From: Priapulus caudatus
Lineage: Eukaryota; Priapulida; Priapulimorpha; Priapulimorphida; Priapulidae
Length of the DNA stretch: 36,658 nt
Assembly: GCF_000485595.1 (NCBI RefSeq)
Contig: NW_014577286.1
Span: forward strand, 497,324-533,981
Direction of reading: 5' to 3'
Positions 1 to 9,719 of the stretch are shown here, piece by piece. How positions within the stretch are numbered: the first letter of the stretch is position 1; every line of letters starts with the position of its first letter. The position numbers and the translations under genes were made by a program. Under the pieces are notes generated by a model that ran no database searches, was not told where the DNA came from, and worked only from the letters and a program-made list of their open reading frames with translations.

Positions 1-690
1 GCTTCGTAATAATATGCTCTTGTATGTATGTACGTGCACGAAAACGAAATCGGAACACCGGCATAAATGAAAAATGCCGGTCAGATGTGATGCTTTCGCT
101 ATTAGTGTGTATCACACGCCGGATTCTAACACCTAGCCAGATATTTGAGCCGCCTATAATGATACTGCCGAGTGGACTCGTTTGCTAATTGGCGGCCAAT
201 AAAACCTGTTCTCGCTGCCTGCTCCACGGAAAACTAGATATGAAACATTGTTTGCTTTCAGTAAAGACCGGATATTTCGTTTTGATACATAGTTTTAGAG
301 GGTCTGAACACAAATATTAGCACCTGTCAAGATGAAGCGGCTTTTCATTTTATTATCGTTATAATCGTGAATGTAGTTCATATTAGAACGTGTTCACCTT
401 ACATTATAACTGTAACGCAAGTGTCCGCATTCAAATTCACATGTGCATGTGAGATTTGATGTGATAACCTTCAACATTATAGTTTTCTCCTCTAGTATTT
501 AGATTTTGAAATAAATTAGCGCGAATTTTAGCCCGCTTTCCAGGCATGAGCCCGAGGCTGTGAGACTATGAAAAAATTATTACTGTTGCAGGGCCAGCAA
601 TTCTTACTGGGCGTTGGAAAGCATTCCATTCTACCCTCAACTCTTGCCCACCGTATCAATTTTGATATGCTTAAAGGAAAAGTTGCTGTA
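1..690. other. AT-rich sequence, possible 3' UTR of the receptor gene
   Basis: No coding exon is recognised here. A minus-strand AATAAA (plus-strand tttatt) lies at 349-354 and could be the polyadenylation signal of the minus-strand receptor gene if its last exon is the small one proposed at 697-710. The minus-strand open frame at 528-758 has no recognisable domain. Confidence 0.3.
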
Positions 691-696
691 CGGTTC

Positions 697-710
697 TCAG
701 TTTCGTCGTC
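697..710 (-). CDS. Possible tiny terminal coding exon of the receptor gene
   Basis: Exon 3 of the receptor ends in phase 1. On the minus strand an acceptor-like sequence (pyrimidine-leaning stretch, then CGTACAG) ends at 711. Splicing there completes the split codon as Gly and adds Arg-Arg-Asn before TGA at 697-699. The phase match and acceptor are seen; that this exon is used is inference. A different or more distant last exon is equally possible. Confidence 0.25.
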
Positions 711-1150
711 CTGTACGAGTGCAGCGGATAAGCACATAAAAATGGTCACACTGTGCACTTTTGGTTAGAATTGTGAAACCTCGCACACGCGTACTAGACC
801 TAGCTACTTGAGGTTCTGAAGATTTTCTGATATAAAGCGCTTGTGAGAATAATCTTTCCGACAGGTATACCTGCGCAGATAGAAAGTGACGACGGATAAC
901 AATCTATGTACAGTTGCCGCCGGTTGCAGTAAACAGACGCGCATATAACGTTGAGGCCCCGTAGAATAACTACAGGGGACAGAGATTGACTATGGGTACA
1001 CTGAACCTGAGTTTCAAACAGTTGCCTGCTAAATGCATGACTGATGCTAAAAACAACGTGTAAACTATACTATCTGTTGCTTCTACGGCGTGTTGCTAAA
1101 CCTGGTAAAATTGCTACAATAACAGGTAACGCCCTAAAAGAAATCATCGC

Positions 1151-1156
1151 TACCAC

Positions 1157-1192
<36 letters not shown>

Positions 1193-1358
1193 AATCATCA
1201 TCGTCGTCGTCATCAGCATCAGCATCATCATCCGCATCAGCATCATCATCCGCATCAGCATCAGCATCATAATAATAATTATTATTATAATTAGCATCAT
1301 CATCATTATCATCAGCAAGTTACCAACAATAAGAACAACAAAAACAATTACGACGACG

Positions 1359-1412
<54 letters not shown>
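1151..1412. repeat. Compound trinucleotide microsatellite (ATC)n, (CATCAG)n, (AAC)n
   Basis: A run of ATC/TCA repeats (about 1151-1200) degenerates into CATCAG/CATCCG repeats (1200-1310) and ends in a nearly pure AAC run (1364-1412). Because the unit is 3 bp, every frame stays open and gives poly-Ile, poly-Thr, poly-Val or poly-Met frames. The array starts directly after the donor of receptor exon 3, so it is most simply intronic. Confidence 0.9.
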
Positions 1413-1419
1413 GACGTAC

Positions 1420-1603
1420 CTGGGCTGCTGGCGGTCCTGCGTTTACAGCTACACGCAAATCTCCTGTAGCGAGAATCGCCAAGAATCACAATCATCGCCA
1501 ACAGCAGTCCCTTGGCCGTCAGTACCCAGATGGCGACATGTTCCACTAGTGTCCGGTAGGGGGCGATAGTGGGCAGCGACACGGCGCCTAGGATGCTCAC
1601 TGC
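1420..1603 (-). CDS. Receptor exon 3: end of TM6, TM7, helix 8
   Basis: A 184-nt minus-strand exon. Upstream is a textbook 3' splice site: a TACTAAC branch-point match, then a T-rich stretch ending TTCATTGCAG. Downstream is a good donor (CCCAG|GTACGT). It is read in phase 0, which matches the phase-0 end of exon 2. It encodes the extracellular half of TM6 (AVSILGAVSLP), a short loop, TM7 (about LVEHVAIWVLTAKGLLLAMIVI) broken by no Pro, then a basic helix-8-like RYRRFACSCKRR whose CSC could be palmitoylated. The canonical NPxxY of class A receptors is absent: AMIVI occupies that place. The exon occurs once, while exons 1 and 2 occur twice. Beyond the donor the frame runs into microsatellite. 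Receptor assignment rests on topology and motif positions, not on a named homologue. Confidence 0.7.
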
Positions 1604-1639
1604 CTGCAATGAACGCACAACACGCGTTAGTAATGTAAT

Positions 1640-2440
1640 ACATATAGCTGACTTACAACAGTAGTCTGCTCAAAATTTCTCACCAATGTTGCAATATTTC
1701 GTGCCTGGAAAATGCCTCTTTTGAAACGGGATCAGACTACATTGTAGAAATGCGCATCATTTAGCTGCCAAAAGTTTCGAGCGGAGTTTAGACCTTGAAT
1801 CTGTGGTTATTTAACATGAATAAAGTCTATGTTGTGTACGCGACGAAACTCTCTGAGTATTTTTAATTCATTTCTGTTTGATACTCATTCAGGCCTGCTG
1901 CCTATGGACGTCCTCTACTGTTGTACAGCCACTATAGAGTTGTACAGCTCGTTGATATTCACAGACATACACATCAGTGTTCGACATTTAGTTAACGGTA
2001 GCAAGAACAGTAGCATAGCATTAACAATGGAGAGGAAGGAGGTAATGATATGACCAACAGTGGGCGGTTGTATGAATAATTAGGTGCTGGTACTGGCACT
2101 AGTAGGCAGCCGGGAGGTTGTACCACCTGCCCTTTGCGCGATATGTCAGCCTACATGCCATAGTAGCAGATAATACCTGTATGAGTAAATACCCAAAAAC
2201 ACAAACGCCGATGAGTCCCACAATTAGTGACATATTTCAATCAAATCCCAAATTAACGTAATCGTAGTAATGGGTTTCTATCTGGTATTGCTACCAATCT
2301 GCTGCCATCATTCGTCGTGTCTCTGACATGTCTATTTGTTTGTAGTGCAGATTACAATAGCGTACGCGACGATAGAGATATGTCGTAAAACAGATCCGTA
2401 TGATTTGTTGAGGCAGTCTGACATGCGGAGATAGATAAAG
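1640..2440. other. Intronic sequence, no gene seen
   Basis: On the proposed model this is the 3' part of the ~4 kb intron between receptor exons 2 and 3. Apart from the branch point and acceptor at its left edge (about 1604-1635), I see no exon, TE terminus or long repeat. Confidence 0.4.
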
Positions 2441-2448
2441 GTGACGGG

Positions 2449-2481
2449 AGGAAGGGAGAGAGAGAACGCGGAGAGGCCGCG

Positions 2482-2540
<59 letters not shown>

Positions 2541-2605
2541 CAGAGAGAGATAGAGAGGGAGAGAGAGAGGAGCGACGCGAGGGCGGGATAGAGAGAAGAA
2601 AGAGC
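2449..2605. repeat. (GA)n-rich microsatellite
   Basis: Purine-pure (GA)n with occasional GC-containing interruptions, purest at about 2485-2560. The complementary strand gives open Ser-Leu repeat frames, which are artefacts of the 2-bp unit. Confidence 0.9.
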
Positions 2606-2609
2606 AAAG

Positions 2610-3611
2610 AAAGATACATCGAACGAGAGGGCAACGTCCATCATATGCCATCTAGAACAATTTCTACTGTTGGGAGTTTTACCCGGCGGTGATTATTTGT
2701 GCATTTACTGTGCGCCGAAATAAATCACCTGAAAGCCGCCTGTTGTTTAGAGTCTGCGTCGCCTGTGGGTCAGGCGAGTTCACCATGGTAACAGCGCAGC
2801 AACAGACGATCTCGGGACACAAACCTCTAAAACTGGATGCATGCCTTCTCTTCTCTAGGCTTTTAGTCACATTTGTATTGTCAAGAATCTCTTTACACGC
2901 CTTTAGAAGCGGTCTTTTCTCATGCGAACGCTGCGGGCGTTTTCTAAACTTACTTGTTTCTAAAGATTGCAAATATTGCTGTTGAAATACTTCGAGACAC
3001 AGTTAATCGTTACAGCATTGGAGCTAAAAGTAGTCCGGTGACAGAATTGCACTGTTTTTATTTGTAAATACATATTTATTGCACATACACCGCGTTGTGT
3101 TTACAAACTCTGTATTTATGTAAACAAATATATAAACCCCAAATTGAGGCCGATGCCTAATCGATGTATCCGCACAAATATTTCACCAGGAAGTAAAACT
3201 GCGTGAGTAATTTTGTAGACCGCAAACAGAACCCCCTCTATGCAGTGATGTTGCAAGATGACATTTGATGTTGCTCACTAAATCCATCTCACCCCAAGTA
3301 ACACGACCCATAACTGATAATCGACGCACCTAAACGCGTGGGAGAAAGACTGAGAAGAAAGACGTTTTTCTACAAGCATTTGAGTACGTATGTTCCAAGC
3401 GTATAAGGCCGAAAGCGACCTTTCCTCTTCGCTGTATGGCTAGAGTTCTCTTTCTGGATTCGTTCCACGATTACCGCAGTTAATACAGCGCTTGGGATTT
3501 GGCAGTAAATTCGCAGCTTGTGAGACTAATCTTGAAGGCCACTGGCCGAGGACGGATTAAACCTACCACAATTCACTGCGTTATATCACTTGGTTAAACT
3601 TCAATTGCGGT
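2610..3611. other. Intronic/unassigned unique sequence
   Basis: About 1 kb of ordinary AT-rich sequence between the GA array and the first CT array. The open frames at 2679-2985 on both strands have no recognisable domains. Nothing further is supported. Confidence 0.35.
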
Positions 3612-3842
3612 GCCTAAGTAGGCGAAAAGAACTAGAAAATTAATTCTCGCACGCTAATCCTTCGGGTACTGTTTGAAAACGGCTCTCGCTCCCTCTTGCA
3701 GCATCTGCTAGTCTTAGCGTACTACTATCATTCTCTCTCTCTCTCTCTCTCCTTCTCATCCGATCTCTCTGCTCTTCTCTCTCTTCTCTTTCCTCTCTCT
3801 CTCTCTTCTCTCTCTCTGCTTCTCATTCGTCTTCTCTCATTC

Positions 3843-3884
<42 letters not shown>

Positions 3885-4060
3885 ACTCTCTCTCTTCTCG
3901 TCTCTCTCTTCTCTCTCGCGTCCTGGCTGTCTGTGTGCTCTGTCTGTCTGTCCTGACTCTGTCTCTGCTTGCTCGGTTCCCCCTCTCTCTATCTTCGACG
4001 AGCGATCGTCACAGTCCTATACCCCACTCTTACCGGCCGACCTTCACCCGCCTCTCTCGT
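3612..4060. repeat. Diverged partial copy of the 4.87-5.2 kb segment
   Basis: The left flank (about 3612-3735, with CTCGCACGCTAA, CTTCGGGTAC and GCTCCCTC) matches 4873-4985 with many small indels. Both are followed by CT arrays, and a short tail near 4010-4045 (CCCACTCTTAC) resembles 5205-5220. The 'flank + CT array + CCCACTCTTAC' unit has therefore been copied. Confidence 0.6.
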
Positions 4061-4220
4061 CTCTCTCGCTCTCTCTCTCTTCTCTCTCTCTCTCTCTGCT
4101 CTCTCTTTCTCTCTCTCTCGTCTCTCTCTCTTTCTCTCATCTCTCCTCTCTCTCTCGTCTCTCTCCGTCTGTCTGTCCTGTCCTGTCGTGTCTGACTCCT
4201 GTCTCCTCTCTCTCTCTTCT
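3730..4220. repeat. (CT)n compound microsatellite
   Basis: Long interrupted CT/TCTG arrays broken by a ~60-bp non-repetitive island near 3985-4045. Ser/Leu-only open frames span it on the plus strand and Arg/Glu frames on the minus strand. Confidence 0.9.
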
Positions 4221-4257
4221 ATTGTAACCATCCGTTCGGCGTTCTCCGCTACGCCGC

Positions 4258-4492
4258 TCCATCCATACCATCCATCCATCCATCTCATCCATCCATCCAT
4301 CCATCCATCCCTATCATCCATCCATCATCCATCCCATTCCATCCACCATCCCATCCATCCACTCCATCCATCCATCCTCCATGCCATCCATCCATCCCTC
4401 CATCCATCAGCCATACCTCCATACCATCCATCCATCCATCCAATCCATACCATTCATATCTCATCCATCCATCCATCCATCCATCCCATCTA
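4258..4492. repeat. (ATCC)n tetranucleotide microsatellite
   Basis: About 235 bp of CATC/ATCC units with scattered single-base interruptions. On the minus strand it reads as (GGAT)n and yields a spurious MDGW-rich frame. Confidence 0.9.
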
Positions 4493-4872
4493 TGTGAGTC
4501 TACTCTACTCTTTTGACATTTTGTCTTCCGTTTGTCTCTCCATCCCCCACCACCTCTCACGAGGTACGTGACTACTCGGCGCGTATAGCATGTTATAGCT
4601 TTCCTGGTCGCGGACCAGTCCTCCACCGATCCATGGCCACATGGTGGGCGGATGCTCGCGCCATTTTTCCACGATTTCGCCATTGTTATGCATGAGAAAC
4701 ATCTGTTCCGCACAATTCGCGAGGGTAATTGTATGCGAATTAATTCACCAAAAAAAAAAGAAGATTTGGCCCTTTTAAAGGGGGTCTTTCTGATGTTATT
4801 AATAGACGAGCGCATGCGAAAAAAAGAACAAAACAGTAACAATCATCAAGACATATTTTGTCGCACGCACAA

Positions 4873-4985
4873 GCAGCTAAGTAAGCGCAAAGAACTAAAA
4901 AGGATTTCTCGCACGCTAACAACCTTCGGGTACAAATAGTTGAAAACGCTCTGCGCTCCCTCCTGCTGCTTTACTACTATGCTAT
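4873..4985. repeat. Second copy of the 3.61-3.73 kb flank
   Basis: Matches 3612-3735 in order and orientation: AAAGAACTA, CTCGCACGCTAA, CTTCGGGTAC, then CTCCCTC leading into a CT array. This copy directly precedes receptor copy A. Confidence 0.6.
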
Positions 4986-5175
4986 CTCTCTCTCTTGTCA
5001 TTCCTCTCCCTCTCCCTGTCTCTCTCTCTCTGCTCTCTCTCTTCTCTCTCTCTCTCTCTCTCCGCTCTCTCTCTCTCTCTCCTCTTTTCCTCTCTGTCTG
5101 TGTTTCTGTCTGTCTGTGTCTCTGTCTGTCTGTCTGACTCTGTCTTTTTCTCTCTCTCTCTCTCTCGCTCTCTCA
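4983..5175. repeat. (CT)n/(CTGT)n microsatellite
   Basis: CT array with a CTGTCTGT-rich middle (about 5092-5140). It ends where the copy A duplicated block begins. Confidence 0.9.
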
Positions 5176-5493
5176 CCTCATCTTCACTTTCTATCCCACA
5201 TCGTTCCCCACTCTTACGCCGTCTTGCCTCTGTCCCTCGTCGCGGTTCAAGTCGGAGTATCAGACCTCACTCAATGAGTAAAGATCGCCTTGCTTACGGG
5301 CCTGGGACAAGTACTTACTAATCAATACAAGTTGACAATCCATTCGATCATGGCGAGGTTCGTTCGACTGTCGTAGTAATTTTGCGCTCACACGGAAGCA
5401 AGACGTCTACCTATGGAATACGCCGCATACACGCATGCATGCGTTCAATCACTCACAGACACATCGCCTCCCAACACGACGTCGTCCCGCACT

Positions 5494-5590
5494 AGCCGCG
5501 AGATGGCGCTTACCCTCTGATGTAGCCGCGAGATGGCGCTTACCCTCTGATGTAGCCGCGAGATGGCGCTTACCCTCTGATGTAGCAGCG
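5494..5590. repeat. 30-bp tandem repeat, 3 units plus a partial, copy A
   Basis: Three near-identical 30-bp units at 5494-5523, 5524-5553 and 5554-5583, then a degenerate partial fourth that runs into the exon 2 donor region. On the minus (sense) strand each unit contains AGAGGGTAAGCGCC, a strong 5' splice-site-like string. The array lies just inside intron 2, downstream of the GTAGGT donor at 5600-5605. Confidence 0.85.
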
Positions 5591-5605
5591 CGATGGGGTA
5601 CCTAC

Positions 5606-6135
5606 CGTGAGTGAACATGGAAGAGCAGGTAGTCGGACGACGACCAGGTGTGACGACGAGTCCCACTGGTCAGCGTCGCTATCGGTTGCTCTGTCCGCCT
5701 CGCGGTCCGCGTCACGTGACTCCCGTTCCGTCTCTCCCAGCTTCCCTCAACACCCTCCTCTAGGCGGAGGGTGAGTTTTGAGGTAGAGCTGGTGACGTCA
5801 CCGTCGCGCGAGCGGTGTTCGACGATGCCTCGACCGTCGAACTTTGACCCGCCGCCCCGCAGCGCACGCCCTGCGCTGTGGCGGGCGCGCCTCAACCGCG
5901 CGCACTGCCCGGCAGAGCAGCGCCGAGCCGCCGAAAGTCGCCACCAGGAGGAGCGCGTAGATGGCGACGGCGGAGGCGGCGTAGCCGAACGAGAAGTCGT
6001 AGAGGAGGAACTGGCAGTGGTCGGTGTCGCCGCGGTCGCGCAGGAACGTCGGCACGGCGCCGACGAAGCCGCAGGCGACGGCCGTCGCTCCGATGTGAAT
6101 AGCGCACCTGCGCCTGATTCACGAAGTACTTGTAC
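5606..6135 (-). CDS. Receptor exon 2, copy A (frameshifted)
   Basis: 530 nt against 526 nt for copy B, with the same splice borders: an acceptor ending GAG before GTACAAG, and donor ACG|GTAGGT. It encodes TM4, extracellular loop 2 with the expected Cys (TDHCQF), TM5, a long basic intracellular loop 3 and most of TM6. The reading frame is broken by small indels. One extra A near 6096 (GTGAATAGC against GTGATAGC in copy B) shifts the frame before TM4, and others follow in loop 3. Whether these are real mutations or assembly errors cannot be decided from the sequence. Copy B shows the intact frame of the same exon. Confidence 0.65.
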
Positions 6136-6540
6136 CTCGGGCGGCACGACCACGATTAGGCGTCGTTTGTCACTGGCCCCGTCGAAGAACTCGTTTAAAC
6201 TGGCAAGCGGGAGGTGGAGTCGTCGTGCCGACGAGCTGGCTTAGGGGTGGAGAGGGGGGAGGGGGTAATCACAACAAAGAGCATTAGTACTCTATGAGAC
6301 AGGCTCGTTAGCCTAGAAGATTCGGGAGGGGGTGATAGAATGATAGGATGAGCTCGTATGAGTGTGAGCACGTGTATGATGTTGTTTAAACGTACTGAGA
6401 ATCAGGTAGCGTGTGGCTTAATCCAGCCAACCTTCACCTATAGCCTACATACTTATATCGCGCCACAATATCCGACAAGCACATATATCGATCATCAAGC
6501 TCTCGCTGATTTTAAGCCTTTCCCCTCTTCCCAAAATAAA

Positions 6541-6650
6541 ATCGTGTAAAGAAAAATCACCTCATAAACACATTAAATTCAAGAAAATCAACGAAAATCA
6601 CCTTAAATCAAGGAAAATCACCTTAAATCAAGGAAAACCACGTTGCTTAT
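6541..6650. repeat. AAATCACCTTAAATCAAGG minisatellite in intron 1, copy A
   Basis: Roughly 20-bp AATCACCTTAAATCAAGGAA units, about four to five copies, some degenerate. The same array in copy B (9720-9868) is longer, so the copy number differs between the duplicated blocks. Confidence 0.8.
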
Positions 6651-6696
6651 AACTTTATACGAGTCTATTACCCGCGGCAGCCACTTTCATCTAAGC

Positions 6697-7019
6697 CCCT
6701 GGTTCCCAACCGGGGGTACTAGTACCCCATGGGGGTACCAGCGAACACCACACGGGGTACCTGGGAAGCCTCTTAGACAATTTAAAAAAAGTAGTGCTAT
6801 ATAATAATCAGCGGGTGATTCAGGCATCTCTATCGACATCGGCTTGATTGGAAAAATTCGCCGTGCGACTGCATTAATAAAACATAAACATGATGTCAAA
6901 ATATTCATGACAATACATCAGTGTTGGTTCTTCATTTTGCTTATGGTGGGCGAAGGGGTACCAGGAGATAGCGTAAAAAAATTAGGGGTACGGGGAGTCC
7001 AAAAGGTTAGGAACCACTG
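6697..7019. mobile_element. hAT-like MITE in receptor intron 1, copy A
   Basis: A 323-bp element with imperfect ~15-bp terminal inverted repeats (CCCTGGTTCCCAACC left; the right end inverts to CAGTGGTTCCTAACC). It is flanked by a perfect 8-bp target duplication, ATCTAAGC, at 6689-6696 and 7020-7027. An 8-bp duplication with CAGTGGTTCC-type termini is typical of non-autonomous hAT elements. It contains a 16-bp perfect palindrome at 6713-6728 (GGGGTACTAGTACCCC) and has no coding capacity. Its right end lies only 10 bp from the exon 1 donor. Confidence 0.85.
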
Positions 7020-7037
7020 ATCTAAGCAATGACTTAC

Positions 7038-7390
7038 CTGAACTCCCAGTGGACGGCGTAGATTCGATCCAAGATGGCGGACGCGGCCGTCGCCGCCTGT
7101 AGGAATACGACAGCCGTGAAGCTCCAGGTTAGGCCCCCGCATAGCTGCGGCAGCCACTCCCACTTCATCACCTGCACGAATGAGTAGATGATCCCGGGAA
7201 GGAACGCGCCGATCCCCGCCTCGACGAGCAGCGACAGCACGAACTTCTGCACCGACCGACAGTCGCTGTTCACCTTACACCTGCCGACGACGACGCCGAC
7301 GACGACGCTGACGATGACGACGAGTCCGGAGACGGCGACCAGTGCGATGTTGCTGTACCACAGCACCGCGTCGCTGCCGAACCCCGACAT
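7038..7390 (-). CDS. Receptor exon 1, copy A (intact): TM1-TM3 of a class A GPCR-like protein
   Basis: Starts at an ATG (MSGFGSDAVLWYSN) at 7388-7390 and runs 353 nt to a consensus donor (TTCAG|GTAAGT) in phase 2. It shows a short N-terminus without a signal peptide, TM1 (about residues 14-36, LVVIVSVVVGVVVG), a Cys-containing first intracellular loop, TM2 (about 50-70), and extracellular loop 1 ending in WLPQLCGG. That Cys is where the conserved 3.25 disulfide Cys belongs. TM3 then ends in ILDRIYAVHW, where the DRY motif appears as DRI. Spliced to exon 2 and exon 3 it gives a product of roughly 358 residues with seven hydrophobic segments. The ligand is unknown and I cannot name an orthologue; an orphan or lineage-specific class A receptor fits best. 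A possible 5'-UTR acceptor (GTTAGTTGACAG) lies just upstream of the ATG. Confidence 0.75.
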
Positions 7391-7665
7391 GACAGCGAAT
7401 ATCGGCTGTCAACTAACAACACCGTCACCGCCGCACACACACACACCACGGCGACGCACGCGGTAAGCTGCCTCGCTACTGTAGCCGACTGTTGTGTCAA
7501 AGCAGGAAACACGACGCGAGTGCGCGGTCACGTCTGTCGCGTGACATACAGCCGCGCGTAGGTGACACGCCTAACGACGACAGAGAGCGCCGTGGCGACT
7601 GCTGCGGTTACACGAAACAGGCGACAATGACGGTGTGAGGGAGTGTCCAACCAGCACATATCCCG

Positions 7666-7681
7666 CTCTCCTCTCTCTCTG

Positions 7682-7720
<39 letters not shown>

Positions 7721-7733
7721 GTCTCTCTCTCTG

Positions 7734-7780
<47 letters not shown>

Positions 7781-7793
7781 CTCTCTCTCTCTG

Positions 7794-7832
<39 letters not shown>

Positions 7833-7885
7833 GTCTCTCTCTCTCTCCCTCGCTCTCGCTATCGCACTCTCTCTCTCACCCCACC
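7666..7885. repeat. (CT)n/(CTGT)n microsatellite, copy A
   Basis: Long CT array with TCTGTCTC interruptions, upstream of receptor exon 1 copy A. All Ser-Leu and Arg-Glu frames across it are artefacts. The copy B equivalent (10910-11085) is shorter and more interrupted. Confidence 0.9.
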
Positions 7886-7980
7886 TGCTGCACACCCGCA
7901 GATTGCGGTGACAATCGATAGATGAACGTGAGCTCTTCCATTCTTTACGAGAGAGAGAGCAGCGTACAAGCGTCCTAGTC

Positions 7981-8000
7981 GGTTAGGGTTAGGGTTAGCA
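7981..8000. repeat. Short interstitial TTAGGG run
   Basis: GGTTAGGGTTAGGGTTAGCA holds two full TTAGGG units and a flanking partial. The equivalent place in copy B (about 11193-11207) has a degenerate version. It is too short to call a telomere relic with confidence. Confidence 0.5.
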
Positions 8001-8187
8001 CTGCTGCGAGTATATGCGCGCGTACACACACACACTGACGTTTGCACTGCATGATCGCACACGGAGGTAGGCGCACGGGCGACCGGTAGCACCGGTAGCA
8101 TGATACATCACATGTTGGCTGCCTTGTCGCGCGCGCCCCGCGCTCACTGTTTCCGCTCACGTAAACAATGCTTGTGTTGTATGTGCG

Positions 8188-8345
<158 letters not shown>

Positions 8346-8667
8346 TTACCTCATCTTCACTTTCTATCCCCCACTCTTCCTCCACTCTTACCCGTCTTGC
8401 CTCTGTCCGCTCGTCGGCGGTTCAAGTCGGAAGTAGTCAGACTCCTCACTCAATGAGAGATCGACTTGCTTACGGGCCTGGGACCGAGTACTTACTAATC
8501 AATACAAGTTGACAATCATCGATCATGGCGAGGTTCGTTCGACTGCCGTAGTAATTTTGCGCTCACACGGAAGCAAGACGTCTGCCTCTGGAATACGCCG
8601 CATACACGCATGCATGCGTTCAATCACTCACAGACACATCGCTCCCAACACAACGTCGGTACGCACT

Positions 8668-8770
8668 AGCCGCGAGATGGCGCTTACCCTCTGATGTAGC
8701 CGCAAGATGGCGCTTACCCTCTGATGTAGCCGCGAGATGGCGCTTACTCTCTGATGTAGCAGCGCGTGGG
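8668..8770. repeat. 30-bp tandem repeat, 3 units plus a partial, copy B
   Basis: Units at 8668-8697, 8698-8727 and 8728-8757 plus a degenerate partial. They are nearly identical to copy A; the second unit differs by one base (GCAAGATGG). If read through instead of spliced, they would encode a 10-residue repeat (ATSEGKRHLA), because 30 bp keeps the frame. Confidence 0.85.
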
Positions 8771-8778
8771 GTACCTAC

Positions 8779-9304
8779 CGTGAGTGGAACATGGAAGAGC
8801 AGGTAGTCGACGACGACCAGTGTGACGACGAGTCCCCACTGGTCAAGCGTCGCTATCGGGTCTCCGTCCGCCTCCGGTCCGCGTCCGTGACTCCCGTTGC
8901 GTCTCTCCCAGCTTCCATCAACACCCTCTTCTAAGCGGAGGGTGAGTTTTGAGGTAGAGCTGGTGACGTCACCCGTCGCCGAGCGGTGTTCGACGATGCC
9001 TCGACCGTCGAACTTTGACCCCGCCGCCCGCAGCGCAACGCCCTCGCTGTGGCGGGCCGCCCTCAACCCGCGCACTGCCCCGCAGAGCAGCGCAGCGCCG
9101 CCGAAAGTCGCCACCAGGAGAAGCGCGTAGATGGCGACGGCGAAGGCGGCGTAGCCGAACGAGAAGTCGTAGAGGAGGAACTGGCAGTGGTCGGTGTCGC
9201 CGCGGTCGCGCAGGAACGTCGGCACGGCGCCGACGAAGCCGCAGGCGACGGCCGTCGCTCCGATGTGATAGCGCACCTGCGCCTGATTCACGAAGTACTT
9301 GTAC
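8779..9304 (-). CDS. Receptor exon 2, copy B (intact): TM4 to most of TM6
   Basis: 526 nt with acceptor CCCGCAG|GTACAAG and donor CTCACG|GTAGGT. It enters with one base that completes the AG|G Arg codon from exon 1 and leaves in phase 0, which fits exon 3. Order of parts: RYKYFVNQ at the end of intracellular loop 2; TM4 (GATAVACGFVGAVPTFL); extracellular loop 2 with the conserved-position Cys (DTDHCQF); TM5 (FAVAIYALLLVATFGGAALLC); an intracellular loop 3 of about 80 residues, basic and Ser/Thr-rich (TSSTSKLTLR); then TM6 (WGLVVTLVVVDYLLFHVPLT), with FHVP where class A receptors usually have CWxP. The phase match at both ends is the main evidence that this is a real exon. The exon 1 of this copy is frameshifted. 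Confidence 0.75.
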
Positions 9305-9719
9305 CTGCGGGCGGCACGACCACGATTAGCGTCGTTTGTCATCTGCCCCGTCGACGAACTCGTTTAAACTGCAGCGGGAGGTGGAGTCGTCGTGCCGACG
9401 AGCTGGCTTAGGGGTAGGGAGAGGGGGGAGGGGGGTAATCACACAGAGAGCATTAGTACTCTATGAGACAGGCTCGTTAGCCTAGAAGATTCGGGAGGGG
9501 GTGATAGAATGATAGGATGAGCTCGTATTGAGTGTGAGCACGTGTATATGATGTTGTTTGAACGTACTGGAGACCAGCTAGCATGTGCTTAATCCAGCCA
9601 ACCTTCACCTATAGCCTACATACTTATATCGCGCCACAATATCCGACAAGCACATATATCGATCGTCAAGCTCTCGCTGATTTTAAGCCCCTCCCCTCTT
9701 CCCAACAATAAAATAGTGT

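Noticed and set aside
1070-1400. Minus-strand frame continuing receptor exon 3 into poly-Val/Met/Ile
   Set aside because: It is translation of (GTT)n and (GAT)n microsatellite beyond a good donor (GTACGT); 3-bp repeats never produce stops in frame.
3696-4195. Ser/Leu-rich and Arg/Glu-rich open frames (also at 2291, 4940, 7608, 10810, 11779 and 31735)
   Set aside because: These are (CT)n or (GA)n arrays. Dinucleotide repeats give Ser-Leu and Arg-Glu in all frames, with no domain or splice support.
4258-4492. CRISPR-like array of short direct repeats
   Set aside because: Plain ATCC tetranucleotide repeats with no unique spacers, in an animal genome.
7065-7095. Consensus YY1 site CAAGATGGCGGAC
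   Set aside because: It is the complement of the codons for AILDRI at the end of TM3 in exon 1. Coding constraint explains it without a regulatory role.
8620-8778. ATSEGKRHLA 10-residue repeat as a true C-terminal domain of the receptor
   Set aside because: A donor at 8773-8778 in phase 0 matches exon 3, which supplies the rest of TM6 and TM7. The repeat is better explained as intronic, though occasional inclusion cannot be excluded.
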